From: Stromatinia cepivora
Lineage: Eukaryota > Ascomycota > Leotiomycetes > Helotiales > Sclerotiniaceae
Length of the DNA: 64,000 bases
Assembly (NCBI GenBank): GCA_014898415.1
Contig: RCTD01000034.1
Coordinates: 372,001 to 436,000, forward strand
Reading direction: 5' to 3'
Shown piece by piece: positions 46,472-59,182 of the stretch. Positions within the stretch are counted from its first letter, which is position 1. Each line of letters starts with the position of its first letter. A program made the translations under genes and the position numbers. A model generated the notes under the pieces. That model had not been told where the DNA came from and did not search any database. It saw nothing but the letters and a program-made list of their open reading frames with translations.

Positions 46472-48419
46472 AATAGTGTTAGTTGGTTGTTGTGGGTGTG
46501 AGTGAGTGAGTGTTGTGATTATGGGGGAAGAGAGGTGATAGTAAGAATCTAGATCCACAACCTGTAGTCAACCAGAGACACTCAGTGTCAAATTGCTTAT
46601 GTAGAGGTGAGCAGGAATTCCACGTTTAGCAGTTATATCCATGTATTCCTTCTGATCGGATGAGAAATTTGAATAGTTCTTTCTTTACTTTACATTCGCT
46701 CGCTCTCCTTAAATCCCGCTCCTCGCTAAATAATTTTACCCTCTCATCACCTTTCGACAAAACGATCACAACTTGGATATACAAGATGTAAGCCTATAGA
46801 AACTAAGGGGGAAAATACAAGAAAGAGACACTACATGGCTGCTGACTTGACCCATGTTGAGAAACCCTTGTGTACGTTTCTCTTGTCACATATATCAAGA
46901 TCGGACGGGTTAACTTCTCATGTGTGATCAGTAATTCAGTATATCATTCATTAGGCTCCTGATCGAGAATGTTGTGAGGTATGGGCCATATTTAGATTTA
47001 TGCTAAGGAGAATTTTGAATGAGTATGAAGATGAAGATGAAAAGAAAAACTTGCATCTCTATGCTGGGCTTTTTCTTGGATCAATAAATTATTTCATCAC
47101 TGCTAGGTTCTCAACACCTCAACTTCAATATAAAATAATCCACTTTTTACGATATCGTTATGGGTCTTAAAATCAAACCCATCTACTCTGATCCCGGAAA
47201 TGGTAGCAAAGCTGAGAGACCGGTAAAGCTTTAGAGATAGCAATATTACACAAGAGGAGAGAGTAAGTATCTGCTGTACTGGATACTCTGATGAGCAAAC
47301 GATGCTTGAGCAGATACACCTCTAGTTAGAGTCTTCAACACAAATTTCTATCTCCCTATCCGCCATTGCTTTACATACCTACCGCGCCAGGCTCGCCATA
47401 AGTAAAGCACTAGTTCCGAGACCCCGCACCTTCAGTTCCCAGCAAATACTTTTTGTTAATGGATTCACCACTGGTTCACTCCATCCTCTTGACGGCCAAA
47501 TTCTCAAAATTAAAAATCGTTCGTCAACATTAAAACAGCTTTCTCCTTCTGTAAAAATACCTGGCGGTAAATAATGAAAAAGAACGAGTGCAAAGAGAGG
47601 TCGTTGCTGCAAAATGATCATAGGAGAAGAAGTCTGGATTTTCGTATTCCAAGTTCCATACCGTTGCTCTCCAAACCTTGGCAAATCACCTATCACTGGT
47701 TTTTCTGGAATACTAATTTCTACACCATCTTTATTGATAACCTTTGATAGATGTTCGATTCATCTTGAGGGCTATGTATAAAGTATATGTATTTATATAA
47801 ATAACAACAGTTTTAAATTAATAAAAATGACGGTGCAACAAATGAGTGGAGAATAGGTATAGATGAGAGTGGTAAAATGAAGATGTTATCGATATTCACA
47901 ACTTCTTTGACTCCTTGAGCCCTATGGACTCTCACCAATATTGACGCCCGAATGAGATTGTCCCTATAGCTGCAGATGGCAGGACAGATATGGAACTTTT
48001 GGGAGTCTGAGTGTGTGAAATAACGGAAAATGGGAATAATATGATTATTAGATTGTAAACGGGTATAGAGATTATAAAAAAAATATCCAGTGAAGAAGCA
48101 ATAGTAGTTTGAGGACGGGTGTGATTGCAATAGATTGTGATGAGCCAAGACAATAGCGAGAAATGATGACAAAAGTAGAAAGGGGACAGCAATAAAATAG
48201 TCATTGAATGTCAAAATACCAGTCTCAGATATCATACGATAAATCTAGTCCACCGCATGTCGTGAAGGTTTTGTATATTGCAAAATATATTATTCGACCT
48301 AACCAAGTATTCGTCGTGCCTTTTACATGAGCCCCCCACTTCTTATTCACCAATTGACTAGACTACCAAAGATGGAAATCTGAAACATAGCCGTTTTTCC
48401 TAGAACTCTCGTGGATACC
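44872..48419. other. 3.5-kb repeat-rich spacer
   Basis: Simple repeats dominate: a TAGGTAGG run at about 45652-45672, GAGTAGATTGGAGTAGAGTAGAG near 45710-45740, and a TGA triplet run at 46435-46470. A minus-strand frame at 47379-47757 has protein-like composition but no start (see findings). A minus-strand frame of 140 codons at 47813-48235 begins with ATG and is hydrophobic but resembles nothing. Confidence 0.5.
46435..46472. repeat. ATG/TGA triplet microsatellite
   Basis: About twelve uninterrupted copies of the triplet GAT/ATG on the plus strand, ending in GATAATAG. Both strands read through as repeats, so it does not mark a gene. Confidence 0.95.
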
Positions 48420-50168
48420 CTAGTGTAATCTATTTACCTGTTCCGCAAGCCCAAAAGCGGCATGTCCAGCTCTTTCGCCATTATTCCCATCACGGCAGCT
48501 GCTATCCACTCCATGGCGACGTTTCAGTTTGCCTAATCTAAGTTTATAATTCTTCATGGCATCCGCATCAGCGCTACTAAAAGAATGATCCCTTGTAATC
48601 TCATCCAGAAAAGGGTTCCTCGTCGTAACCAATATTTGGGAGAATACTCCACCAGTACGCATGCCAGTTATTTTGAGCACACATACACCAGCTATAAATG
48701 CGATGAGGCTCAAGAAAAAGGCGATGGAATACGGGATCAAAAGTAGTCTTGGATTGTAAAGATAGACTAGTGCTACAGTAGATGATGAACAATTTGTGTT
48801 TGTGCTCAGGGGACTGATAGCAAGTGTTGAGATGGTGAGGTTGGTTAGGAGCTCAGGTATACCAGTAATGAGATCTCGATTCAAAATCCAGATAGATGAG
48901 CTTTGTCCGTTATTGGCGTCAATAGTATCACCGACCAGTACCGTATTCGCTATCATAGTATCATGAGATGAAAAGTTTCGATTGGGATCTTGGACCCATG
49001 TGCCGTTGAGGTGATTGTCGTACACTTCCCGGACTAGTGTTGCGGAATTTGAGCTCCAAGGGAAATTTTCAGGGTACGTCGATTGTGTACCATTCAAATT
49101 CAAAAGTGGTGTGTTATGGGTTAGGTTTGTATAGAAGTTTGGCAGACCGTTTGTGTAATTGACCGAAATGTCATAGGTTGTGTTGTAAGGGAGACAAAGC
49201 ATGCTTATGTACATCCCTGAAAAATTTCCTTTTGTGTCATTGAGATACGAAAAGTCCATTTCCATTAATGAATTTTCATCCTCACCAAATCTTGTCAAGT
49301 CTTCTGCGTAGTAGGAGTATGAACCATCGGCTGATTCATGCATATATTCGGGGTTGTTGGTCTGTGTGCATTGCAGGGCAGGACCATAAAAGGATAGTTG
49401 GAATGAACAATTGGCTCCACAAGGTGATTCAGACTCCAAGATTGTTCCTTGAGCGAATATTTGATTTGCTAGCTTTTGAATACCAGGATTAGACCCTTGA
49501 ATAGCGGGGGGATCCGAGTCCGGTATCATCTGGTAGAAGCTTATGTTCGATGAAGCCGCAGCGAAAGTCGGTACGTTGCAGGTGCTATAACTGAAAGTAA
49601 CCATTGGTCCTACTACCAAGCTACCTGGAGACAGAATAGCTGATATAGGAATGAACCAAACAAAACCTGCAAGCCCGGTGGCAAAAGGAGCATTTACGAA
49701 TGCACTAGGTACAAAGCTGAAGGGGTTACTTGAAAGCGTGAATAACTTGTCCAGTAGCGATATCTTGATTGCCTTTCTGCGGAAACTAAACCATAATACT
49801 TCTTGTAGGGCTAACAAGATGGTGAGTGTGAAGGAAGTCTTCACCAAAAAGGCAGCTGCGGAGCCAAGATTGTGGACCCAAGTTTGAGAAAAGATATACT
49901 GCGGTTGTTGGTCAAGATTTTGATACGCAAAATGATGGCCAAGGCCCACCACGACGCCCAGCAATATCCAAATAGCCATCCAGACGATTGGCTTCCACCA
50001 ATAGAGATTTTTATTTTTCTCCAATGTGTAAGGCATATCTGGATCATGGTAACACTCCAAATTGCCTGACGCAGAAGACTTCTCGGGCCGCGATTTGCTA
50101 GTATCCAGAAAGTTCTGTGCTTCGCATTCATTCTCATAGTTTGAATCTTGCTCCATGATAAAATCCAT
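48420..50168 (-). CDS. fungal DUF3176-type integral membrane protein
   Basis: Single-exon gene of 582 residues, ATG at 50168 (a second ATG lies four codons on). Hydrophobic helices are at about residues 60-79, 101-121, 163-184 and 478-500. Between the third and fourth is an outside domain of nearly 290 residues with paired Cys and many N-glycosylation sites (NISF, NCSF, NFSG, NYTN, NLTH, NGTW). The tail of about 80 residues is cytosolic. The arrangement, with ALQEVLWFSFRRKAIKISLLDKLF between the second and third helices, matches the DUF3176 proteins expanded in filamentous ascomycetes. Their function is not known. A leaderless stretch of over 6 kb lies upstream. Confidence 0.85.
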   Translation of the reverse strand: MDFIMEQDSNYENECEAQNFLDTSKSRPEKSSASGNLECYHDPDMPYTLEKNKNLYWWKPIVWMAIWILLGVVVGLGHHFAYQNLDQQPQYIFSQTWVHNLGSAAAFLVKTSFTLTILLALQEVLWFSFRRKAIKISLLDKLFTLSSNPFSFVPSAFVNAPFATGLAGFVWFIPISAILSPGSLVVGPMVTFSYSTCNVPTFAAASSNISFYQMIPDSDPPAIQGSNPGIQKLANQIFAQGTILESESPCGANCSFQLSFYGPALQCTQTNNPEYMHESADGSYSYYAEDLTRFGEDENSLMEMDFSYLNDTKGNFSGMYISMLCLPYNTTYDISVNYTNGLPNFYTNLTHNTPLLNLNGTQSTYPENFPWSSNSATLVREVYDNHLNGTWVQDPNRNFSSHDTMIANTVLVGDTIDANNGQSSSIWILNRDLITGIPELLTNLTISTLAISPLSTNTNCSSSTVALVYLYNPRLLLIPYSIAFFLSLIAFIAGVCVLKITGMRTGGVFSQILVTTRNPFLDEITRDHSFSSADADAMKNYKLRLGKLKRRHGVDSSCRDGNNGERAGHAAFGLAEQVNRLH

Positions 50169-53100
50169 TTCTGCTACTGAATCACCGTTGGGGAAAAGGA
50201 TTTGAGGTGCTTGAGTATGCCGGCACGATGTCTGAGATTGAGTCCTTTGGACTTGGATTTGACCTGGGATTTGACCTGCTACGTTAACCTTATATAGATA
50301 AGATTTTTGAAAGATATGGAAGATACTAGTGAGGGAAGATTAAGCGATTTGCTGTGTGTTTAGGAGGAATATTTGGAGCCTTTTCCTAGTAATATGGCTG
50401 TTGGGGCGAGTTCAATTCGTTAGCCGTGACACAATAAAATGAAGATAAGTCATGCCTGTCCCCGTCCGAGCCAATATGCTAACGCAGCAGTATGTATGTT
50501 GTCAAATTTGAAAAGAAAAATGAGACCATTTTATGTATCTGTTGTACCAGAGCCTACTTGTTGTGCACGTAAGTATTGTTTCTGGTTGGTTATTGTCAAG
50601 ATGTGACATTCAATGTGCCAAATTGGCACCTCAGCAAACTAAGTTGTTAAGTATTTTTTCCTATTATCTTTTGCTAGCTTTAGCCTACACCGCATATGAC
50701 GTGCTTTAAACGGGAGTTTGCAGCATACGATGATATACAGCATACACCATGCATATGTTTGCTCTCACCCCCAACATCCTTGGCTAGCTTGAACGCAAGG
50801 CTGCAGTCTGTTAAGTTCGTGTATTAGGGAATCATGACTAAAGTTCCTCCCTAATTTGAACTCAGCGACAGCACGTTTCTCAAAATCGGTATAGATGCCT
50901 CACATAATACTTCTTCATTGCAGATTGACTGATAGTTAACACCCTAATGTACTTCATTTATGAAAAATTCGAATCTACAACTATGTGGGTTGATCAATAT
51001 TGTAATTTTACTGTATTTGCAGTTACCTTAGAGTTTGAATTTAGTAGATGTGAAAAACAGTGCTACAATTTCAATTATGATGATATTAAGAATGCAACCA
51101 CCCAAGCACATTCTTACTTGTCCACATAAAGACAACGGCAAAGTAGAAGATCTGTAGTTTGCAGACTTGGAAGTAAGAAAATCTAAGGATAGACGTTTAG
51201 ATATGATTACAAAGTACCTTCAGAGATCATAGGATAGATGGTACACATGATTGAATAGAATTGATTCACTTGCCCTTGATCATCATAATCAAGGATTGTT
51301 TATATAAACTAAATAAACTATTATCTAACAAATGAATAGCCTGAATAAACTAGATTTCGAATAATATCATACTAGGATCATCTTATCAATCATATAGATC
51401 TATAAAATCTAGAAAAGCTTTAAATTAAGGGGAGAAGTATATACTCCATAGCCTATTGGCTAGTGCAGATCACGGCGTTCTCCATGACAAATAGGAACGA
51501 AACAGATTGTTATGAAGAAGGAACTATGGCAATGCTGTTTCAAGCAAATGGAAATGATGTAAAGGCAACAAAGAAAGAACGACAAGAAAGACTATACACT
51601 GCTGAAAAAAGAACAACAAAATTCAAAATCAACTTATTGAAACCACTCCTCTTTTAGATGCTCTTTAGTGAACAAAGTAGTCCTGTTGTTGTCCTGTGAT
51701 ACCATCCGTGTACCTGTCATGCTGCCTATAATCTTTCACAAAGTGAAGATCTGACTTTTTTTTATGTTTCAGGCCTCCTCTATTAGCTCCCTGCTAAGAT
51801 TAAATCTTCCTATTAGAATTTCCTATACTTGCTCCGTTTACCGGGTTCGAGAATAGTCGTCATACAGGTACGAGATGAGGCGGTAGTCTAATAATATCTA
51901 CACTAAGGTACTTTCTTACTCGTAAATCATGATTAAAATCAGATCATCAAATAAAGATTTGGTTTACCTACAACTGTAGCCAATTTGATCATAGAAAAGC
52001 CTGAAAATGTTACAAAACTGAACTGCTAAAATCGTACGGAAGGACATGATATTAAGGTAAGATAACGGCCTAGACAATCTAGATTATTTGGAAAAATGAA
52101 GCTATTTCTATTTAAGTAAATCGATGTGTTATATATTAATTTCATATTTTGTTATGTATTTAATTTAAATCATTTATTATTCAATAATACGACGGAATCA
52201 TTGTTGTGTTAATCAATTTTGAATTATATATAATGATTTAAAATTATATAATATTTTTAGGGGTTTCTTTTTCTAAATACCTTCAGTATAAAGCTAATGA
52301 TAAAATAGATAACGAAGATAAGTAACCACGATAGATAATAGTTATAAAGGAGCGAGCTAGAAAAGAGAATTAATTTGATTGAAACGAATTAGAAAATAAT
52401 TAGAAAACTGAAAGAGAAAACGTGAATTTAGATATGATATACAGTCAATATTCAAAATATTTTTTATAATAATGAAAATTCATAAAATCCGTAATATACG
52501 GCTAATATAACTATGTATTATATTAAATCCATGATATACGGGTAAAGAAGTCCCTTAGGGCTAAATATATCATCCGAAGTACCTGAACTTAAATGATCTT
52601 TCGAAGAATTTCAACTTTGATGTTTCGATTCTGATTGAGAGGAAGAAGCATGCTTTTTCCTATCGCGGAGAGGCTCTCGTTCCTCGCGGATAACATACCC
52701 AGTGCCATGGCTAGAAGTTGATTTAGTCAAGTGACGAGATAGAGGTGATTTAGAAGCAGTAGCAAGACATTGATTTTGAGTTCTTTGTTCGCCCACTTGG
52801 CTACAAGTATATCTTCACTCTTCTCCTGCCGACATTCGAAACCCGCCTCAGGAACACTCTTCCTGATATGTTAATCATACAACTACAAATTGTCATCACA
52901 GTGACCCCGATCATTGGCAACTTAAAAAGACAAGAGGAGTAACACAATAGCAAACTCTCCCAACACAAATGTAGAAAATTAAATAGGAATCACGTAGCAA
53001 ACAAAACGAAACAAAAACATTGGTAGGCCTCCAGGCAGTATTCAGTATCTCAATTTCCACCCTCAAGGTATCATAATCTCACACTTATCCAACAATTGTG

Positions 53101-56100
53101 CTCTCTTAAATGTTACATAGAAATAGAAAGAGTCTTATATACATCTCGCCTGCACTTTGAATCACCATGATTAGTGAATCCGAGTACACTACTACACCAT
53201 AGCAACTCTCACATCCCCAAAATTTCCATGGTTTCCTTAAGCAAGGTCCGAACCTGCCAATATAAAAGCCGCAAGTTTAGTTATACTTTTCCTTCCATAT
53301 GCGATTCCAAACAGAGATAGAAAATGAGGCAGGAATATCCACGGATACCTAGCTATAGATACGTCAAATACTACATAGAAGACGCCGCGATGATATAAGT
53401 TTTAATCGTGCTGGAAAAAAGGTATGGGAATGCACAGTGAAGATGAATGAGTGAGAAATGCATGATGGTATCGATGATGCGGATGTAGAATAACAGTAAG
53501 AGTGTCCAGTTAATGATATTGATAGCGAAGAATGTGAGAGTGACAACAGAAAGAAGAAGTCAATCAAAAAGATGTAAAAAGTCCAAGAAAGATAATCCAG
53601 AAAATTAGAGTATTCCGAATGTTTTGCTCAGATGTTTAAGTTTACGATTCGTTACACTCTTGACATGGAACACTTTTGTGGTATTGGCCATCATTTTGTG
53701 CTACAGTCTTTATATACCACAGGGCCTACTAATAAAATATCCATTCACCCTTGCTCCATCATCATCATCCTTCTCCTCTACTTCAAGAATACGCGGATCT
53801 CCCGCAGGTCTAAAGACTAGGCATGATCATCCACCAAGAATCATAATATCCCCTCCAGGTCCTCCTCCGATATGTGATACGCCAACTATAAAAACTTCCT
53901 CACTATCCAATATCGGAACGTCAACCGCTGCAACTCAAACATATAATCGAGACAGGCTGAGTAAACATCGAGATTTTATAATTCTCATCTTTTATTTATT
54001 TACCTGGAGGTATTGAGTAGTAACTTACTCAATACGCACAGATTGCTGAAGAAAACGGAATACAGGATTCGATGTGCAGAGGAGTTGATAATGATAGTGA
54101 AAGGAAATGCAAAGAGGGTAATAAAGAAGAATGATAGCGCCAAAAATGATCAATTACCTTGATATATGGTTTAACTATCATAGCCAGGCACAGGCGTTTC
54201 CACAATTTAACTTTCTTCGAGCATTAGCTATATAATCTTGCCATAATTGAAATTTATTCGACAGTTCTTGATCATCAACAAGGAACTTAATGCACGCACT
54301 GGTGTAAGCATTTTTCATATCCGATACCATTTATACACCACGCCAATTTCCCAGGAAGAAATCTCCATCATTTCTAATAATCCACTTGAAACCCGAAATT
54401 CGAAGTTCCCACAATAAGGTTAATCAATACCGAAACCAAATATACAAAAAAATAATATAAAACCAGACATTCTCCCACCTCGAACAACATAAACACACAT
54501 TATGAACCTAAAAAACCTCGAGGCTAAGGTATGAACCCGGATACATTATACTATCTACCTGTTTACTACTAGAGCTTGAAATCCCACTCGGACTTTTGTG
54601 CCATGCTGTAATATTTGGTTGAGTCCATCTTGCACTATTCCTTCATTGACTATGAGATAATTAGACAGCAATAGAATATAAAACAGATCACGCAATAAAG
54701 AAGAGAATTAAAAACAACCTAGAATAGTTTATACCACTTGTCATACTCAGAATATATCTCGAGGCTATTAATAAAATAGAAAGTCTCCGGATTTACATCG
54801 AAGAACTCGTGCAATAACAACCCCACAATTTCTCCCCGCCCCCCGCCTTGGAGGTGCACATGTAGTTTTCCTTCTTCTCCTGTGCTTACTATATAGGGGA
54901 ACAATGGATACCAGTCAACGGAACTGAACTCTATCTCGGTCAGGATTTATTCCCTACCCAGAAAACTAAATCCATCAAACACACCAACAAAACCACCCCT
55001 TCCACCTTCCACCCCGCATATTCCTCCTTTTCTTAGTTCTCCTTTACCCAAAAACCATAAAAGACCCGAAAGCAGCCGACAATATCCTTCACAACGCAAG
55101 AGCGTTACACTATGAAGCAATTCATTAGGAGATCATTCTGCACTGATATTCATATTTTATTATTTCCCAATGCTGCGTGTTTTACAGATGTGAAGTAGTG
55201 AAACTCATTGTTTCATCTGATATTTTGATTCAAAGAATTGATAACAAAAGAATGCGCCGATGCAAATCGGAATTCGACGACAAAAATCCTGTATGACAAG
55301 AGGAAAGCTCGAGACGTGAAGGTGATGAGAATAGTAAGAGTTTTTTTTTTTTAGCTAAAATACATGAAGTAGGCGAGGGACTAGTATAGAGGCCTTGAAT
55401 CAAAGAAGCAGTAGCTCATGGGGGATCTACAGCCCATAGGTTTTTAGCCCATTTCGAGAATAAAGTTTAAAGAGACTTATTGTGAAGTTTTCGGTGGTTT
55501 ATATATAGATATTCGTTAAGCAGATATCTATGTATAGTATATCTCTGATGAATTTCGCGTTGAAGGTCTCTTGTCTGATTCTTCGGAGGTATTTACGAAC
55601 TTATAAAAAATATTCACTCCTATCTTATATATGATACATGAAATAGAACGGAATATTCTATATACATGAACTAGATACCCTCAGGATATGACCAAATAAT
55701 AGGATGAAATTAAGATTGGCTTATTCCATAACCTTATTTATCCGACAAATATCATCAATAAATGAATTGAGAGTCAAGAAACGAAAGCCCATGTTCACAT
55801 TAGATCTCATCAATATCTGCAGAGCATATAAAAAGATATTAATTCAAAACCCACATCCGTCTCATGAATCCGGATGATAGAGTTTCCGATCTATGAGATG
55901 AGAGTACTTTCATCATGTACTTGATCTCCGTCAAACTCAAATTATCTTCAAAGCACATCCGGCACTAGTCACCCGAAATCCAAATAATGCAGCTCACATC
56001 ATGGCAATTTCGCAGATGGCCGTCATCGGTTGATTCAAATCCAAATGCAGATACACTAGTAGTTAATGAGACCAGATCAGATGAATGATTTTGTATTTCT

Positions 56101-56383
56101 ACTTCAAGACCACATACTATTATAAAGATTACTGAAGAACGAAACAAGCAAAAGGCACATTTGTCAAGCACGCATAAAAATGAGCAAGGCAAATAAAAAA
56201 CCAGGGTATAATTTTATCAACTCCAGAAGCATATAAAACTACAAAGCCTCACAACCATTCCAGATAAAAACTCCTCAAACTCCATTTCCGTGCGCCCTCC
56301 GAGTCTCATCCTATTACTTCGGCAATTTCAGAGCTAACCCAAGCCTCGTGTAGAGCATTGTATGGCGCCTCATTCGAATAATC
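50169..56383. other. 6.2-kb AT-rich gene desert
   Basis: No intact gene. Composition is most extreme at about 52,080-52,560, where TA-rich sequence dominates, as expected for old repeat-derived DNA, possibly after RIP mutation. Short frames at 51463-51657, 52611-52800 and 53624-54016 have no family resemblance. A minus-strand reading at about 54719-55130 is protein-like with one stop (see findings). A run of 12 T lies near 55341-55352. Confidence 0.55.
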
Positions 56384-57439
56384 CTACTGATGGCTGGGCT
56401 CAGAAATCAAAGGCAAATCTGCTTCTGGATGTCCGAAGGCATCTAGTTGTCGGACCGACCCAGATCTCTTTTGGTTGTGTGATTGCATTGCCTCCCTACT
56501 CTCTGCATCTAGGAGTGCTATGCGCTCAATTTGAAGCTTTTTGGCGGCTTGACGATCTTTGCATCCAATGACTATCAGTCCAATAAGGAAGACGCTGATG
56601 CTAACTGCGAAAAATATTGTAACTGCCAAGCCAAATGTGGTAAGGTTATTGTCGATTTCCATACATACATCGGCTCCGGATGCTGCAGTTGTACACAGAA
56701 CTCCTGGTGCACAAGTCGAGGAAGCGGTTGATGTAGTGACGCATCCAAGAGTTACGCCCGTGGATGCTCCAGTTCCATATGAACATACGCTCGTAGAATA
56801 ATAGGATGTTGTGGAACAGGCAAGGGAGCTTGTGGAAGTCCCAGTTCCGCTACTCGTCGCGCTGGTAGTTGTGCTCGATGTAGAAGAAGTTGTACTTGTG
56901 GTTGTAGAAGTAGAGGCGCTTCTAGTTGTAGATGATGAAGTCGTCGCGGTCGTCGTGGATGAGGCTGCTGAAGTCGAAAACGAGGTTGAAGCTGAAGCGG
57001 TTGTGGAAGTAGAGGTTGTGGTTGTGGCTGCAGTTGTACTGACAACACTCGAAGTCGAAGAAGAAGCCTCCGTGGTTGTGGATGTTGCAATACTTTCTGA
57101 AGTCAAACTAGTTTCGGAGGCCCGCTTCCTTAAATCTTCCTTCATAGCATCCTCGACTGATCCCTGACGATCATTACATTCATATGAAAACCATACCGCC
57201 GACACAGTGGAATCGATTGCATCGCATCCACCAGCTATAAAACATTGTTCGATTTGATCCAGGTGTCTTAAATCAACGTCTTCTGCGAGGCATTTGGCAA
57301 TTGACATATCATCTCCACAGGAATCTCTAATCACAAGATCATGGAAATTCCCTTGTATACATCCATGTGATATCAGGGAGTCATAGGCGGAAACAACTGC
57401 TGCTGAAGACGCCAAGAAGGAAAATAAAATTGGAAGCAT
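56384..57439 (-). CDS. mucin-like single-pass cell-surface protein, possible sensor
   Basis: Single exon, 351 residues. The start is the ATG at 57439, directly before a clean signal peptide (MLPILFSFLASSAAVVSA). The frame is open upstream, but only from a non-ATG codon. The mature N-terminal part (about residues 20-110) has spaced Cys residues (HGCIQGN, DSCGDD, AKCLAED, EQCFIAGGCDA, YECND). A Ser/Thr-rich region of about 130 residues follows, surely O-glycosylated, with a second small Cys-containing stretch. One membrane helix (FGLAVTIFFAVSISVFLIGLIVIG) and a charged tail of about 60 residues close the protein. The layout resembles Wsc/Mid2-type wall-stress sensors and many fungal surface proteins, but no WSC domain is visible, so the sensor role is a guess. 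Confidence 0.85.
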   Translation of the reverse strand: MLPILFSFLASSAAVVSAYDSLISHGCIQGNFHDLVIRDSCGDDMSIAKCLAEDVDLRHLDQIEQCFIAGGCDAIDSTVSAVWFSYECNDRQGSVEDAMKEDLRKRASETSLTSESIATSTTTEASSSTSSVVSTTAATTTTSTSTTASASTSFSTSAASSTTTATTSSSTTRSASTSTTTSTTSSTSSTTTSATSSGTGTSTSSLACSTTSYYSTSVCSYGTGASTGVTLGCVTTSTASSTCAPGVLCTTAASGADVCMEIDNNLTTFGLAVTIFFAVSISVFLIGLIVIGCKDRQAAKKLQIERIALLDAESREAMQSHNQKRSGSVRQLDAFGHPEADLPLISEPSHQ

Positions 57440-58709
57440 ATTGAATCTTGTCGAAATGTGGTGAAAGAACTTTGCGGGGTAGTTGGAGGACTTCTCAAAA
57501 AGTATCAAGTAAAGATTGGAGAAGAAAATAATGAATAGGAATTTTACCAGTCTAAATTAAAGTAAAGAAAAAGTTAATGGAGGATATAAGCAATGGATGA
57601 ACGTAGAAAAAAAAGCCTGTCACAGTGCATACTCGAGTAAATGCTGAGCAGTAAATGATTACCCTACAAATATCGTGAGATTATTTTAAGCTCAGAGGCG
57701 TAATTTGAAGCTTCACCTCGTGGGGCTGCCGTGATATTAAAGGAGGCGTAGCATCTTCCCCTTTTCAACTAGTCAACGTTGAACAAATCAAACGTCAAGA
57801 TTAAGACTAAAGTGTCGGCCTTGTAAGTAAGCTTTCGGAGCTACTCATGAATGATATGTTTGCTACAAATATTGACGATAAATGTGTAAGGCTCTCCGAG
57901 ATAACATGAAGAGCTGTGTTCGGGTGGTTCGCATGAGTGTTACAACAGTACGAGACTCTGGCATTTTCGAAGGATCTTGAGGCTAACAATGCGCCGCCCC
58001 TTCTTCTTTTGCGCGTACAACTGTGCAACTATGTACAGTGCAGCGGCAATTAATCCAGACTAATACTATTCGTTGCACTAGTGGTATTTTGGAATTGAAA
58101 GATTTCAAAAAATGGATGAACGTTGGGGAGGACGCGTAGAGGACAGCGTAATTATGGAAAAGTTTAGGATAGTGGATATAACTTTGCTCCACGTGATCGG
58201 ATTTGGTGACGAGTTAGCGAACAGACATAAAAGATAGATTCAGTCGGGCACTCGGGAGGAACCATTGTGTGGCTGTGGTAAAGGGAATGCCCAATGAGTT
58301 CCTCGCAACTCCTCGCAGGCTGATGGTGGTTATGGCTGTAGAAATGGTCATCTGCGTCGGGTCGCAGCGTTAGTTCGGTTCACAATAAAATGCACCGACT
58401 GCTCCCCAGTTACAGAGTTAGCAGCATAACCGTTATAGTACGATGAGAAATGGATTATTATGCAATGTAACAATTCAGGTATAACCATGCGCAACAGCAG
58501 AGTTTGTGAAGAAATTGGAACATGTACAAATGAAATGTATTTAATAAAGGGGAAGTTCGCGAAACCGAATTTGAAGTTGTGGTCACGGGCTGATTAAATC
58601 ACATGATGACTTGGCTATGACGTAGCTGCCTGCATTCAGCAGGTGAGACGAAGAGAAGAAGGCTTGGAAGTTCAAGCATAAAGACCCTCTGCTTTCTTCT
58701 CTCCTGTTC
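57440..58709. other. spacer upstream of the I78 inhibitor gene
   Basis: These 1.3 kb hold the promoters of the divergent neighbours. No gene is supported. Short minus-strand frames at 57807-58192 lack resemblance to any family. Confidence 0.5.
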
Positions 58710-59182
58710 ATGATCTCTATCAAATACTTTCAATCCTATACAAGAAGAAACATCCAAGCAAAATTACCAATATCAAGAATCAAACACTTTTCATCCAAAC
58801 CATACCTCAATATGCCTCTCGTCGATCCAATCACCAACAGTGCTGCCGGTGGCGATGATAAGAACCAACAGTGGATGAACAAGTTGGCTGGGAAGAAAAT
58901 CGGTGAAGTTAGTAATGAGACTGTATGTTGATTAGTAGCTTTAGTCAAAGTAGTATTTATATACTCTACTAACACTTCATCGATAGACTTTCGCAAAGCA
59001 AGATCTTCCTGAAGAGCATAGAATCATTGAGCCTGGTTCGATGGTTACCAAGGATTTCAAGGAGAACAGGTTAGCATCCATATCTAGTATTCAACTCTTC
59101 AAGCGCTGATCACAAACTTATTTTCAGACTCAACATTCATCTCAACGAAGATGGAACTGTTTCTCACGTCAACCATCAGTAG
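58710..59182 (+). CDS. peptidase inhibitor, I78 family
   Basis: Three exons: 58710-58922, 58987-59069 and 59128-59182; introns 64 and 58 nt; 116 residues from the first ATG. The conserved domain spans all exons: WMNKLAGKKIGEVSNET, TFAKQDLPEEHRIIEPGSMV, TKDFKENRLNIHLNEDGTV and the ending SHVNHQ. This matches the small I78 inhibitors of serine proteases, known from Aspergillus. The first 34 residues (MISIKYFQSYTRRNIQ..) look like a mitochondrial presequence. A second ATG at 58812 (MPLVDPITNS) would give an 82-residue cytosolic form closer to the usual family size. Which start is used cannot be settled from sequence. Confidence 0.88.

Noticed and set aside
47813..48235. 140-codon hydrophobic minus-strand frame with ATG
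   Set aside because: AT-rich chance frame; no conserved motif and no splice partner for the frame at 47379-47757 in the right phase.
56811..57167. Val/Glu-rich plus-strand frame of 118 codons
   Set aside because: Complement of the Ser/Thr repeats of the mucin-like protein.
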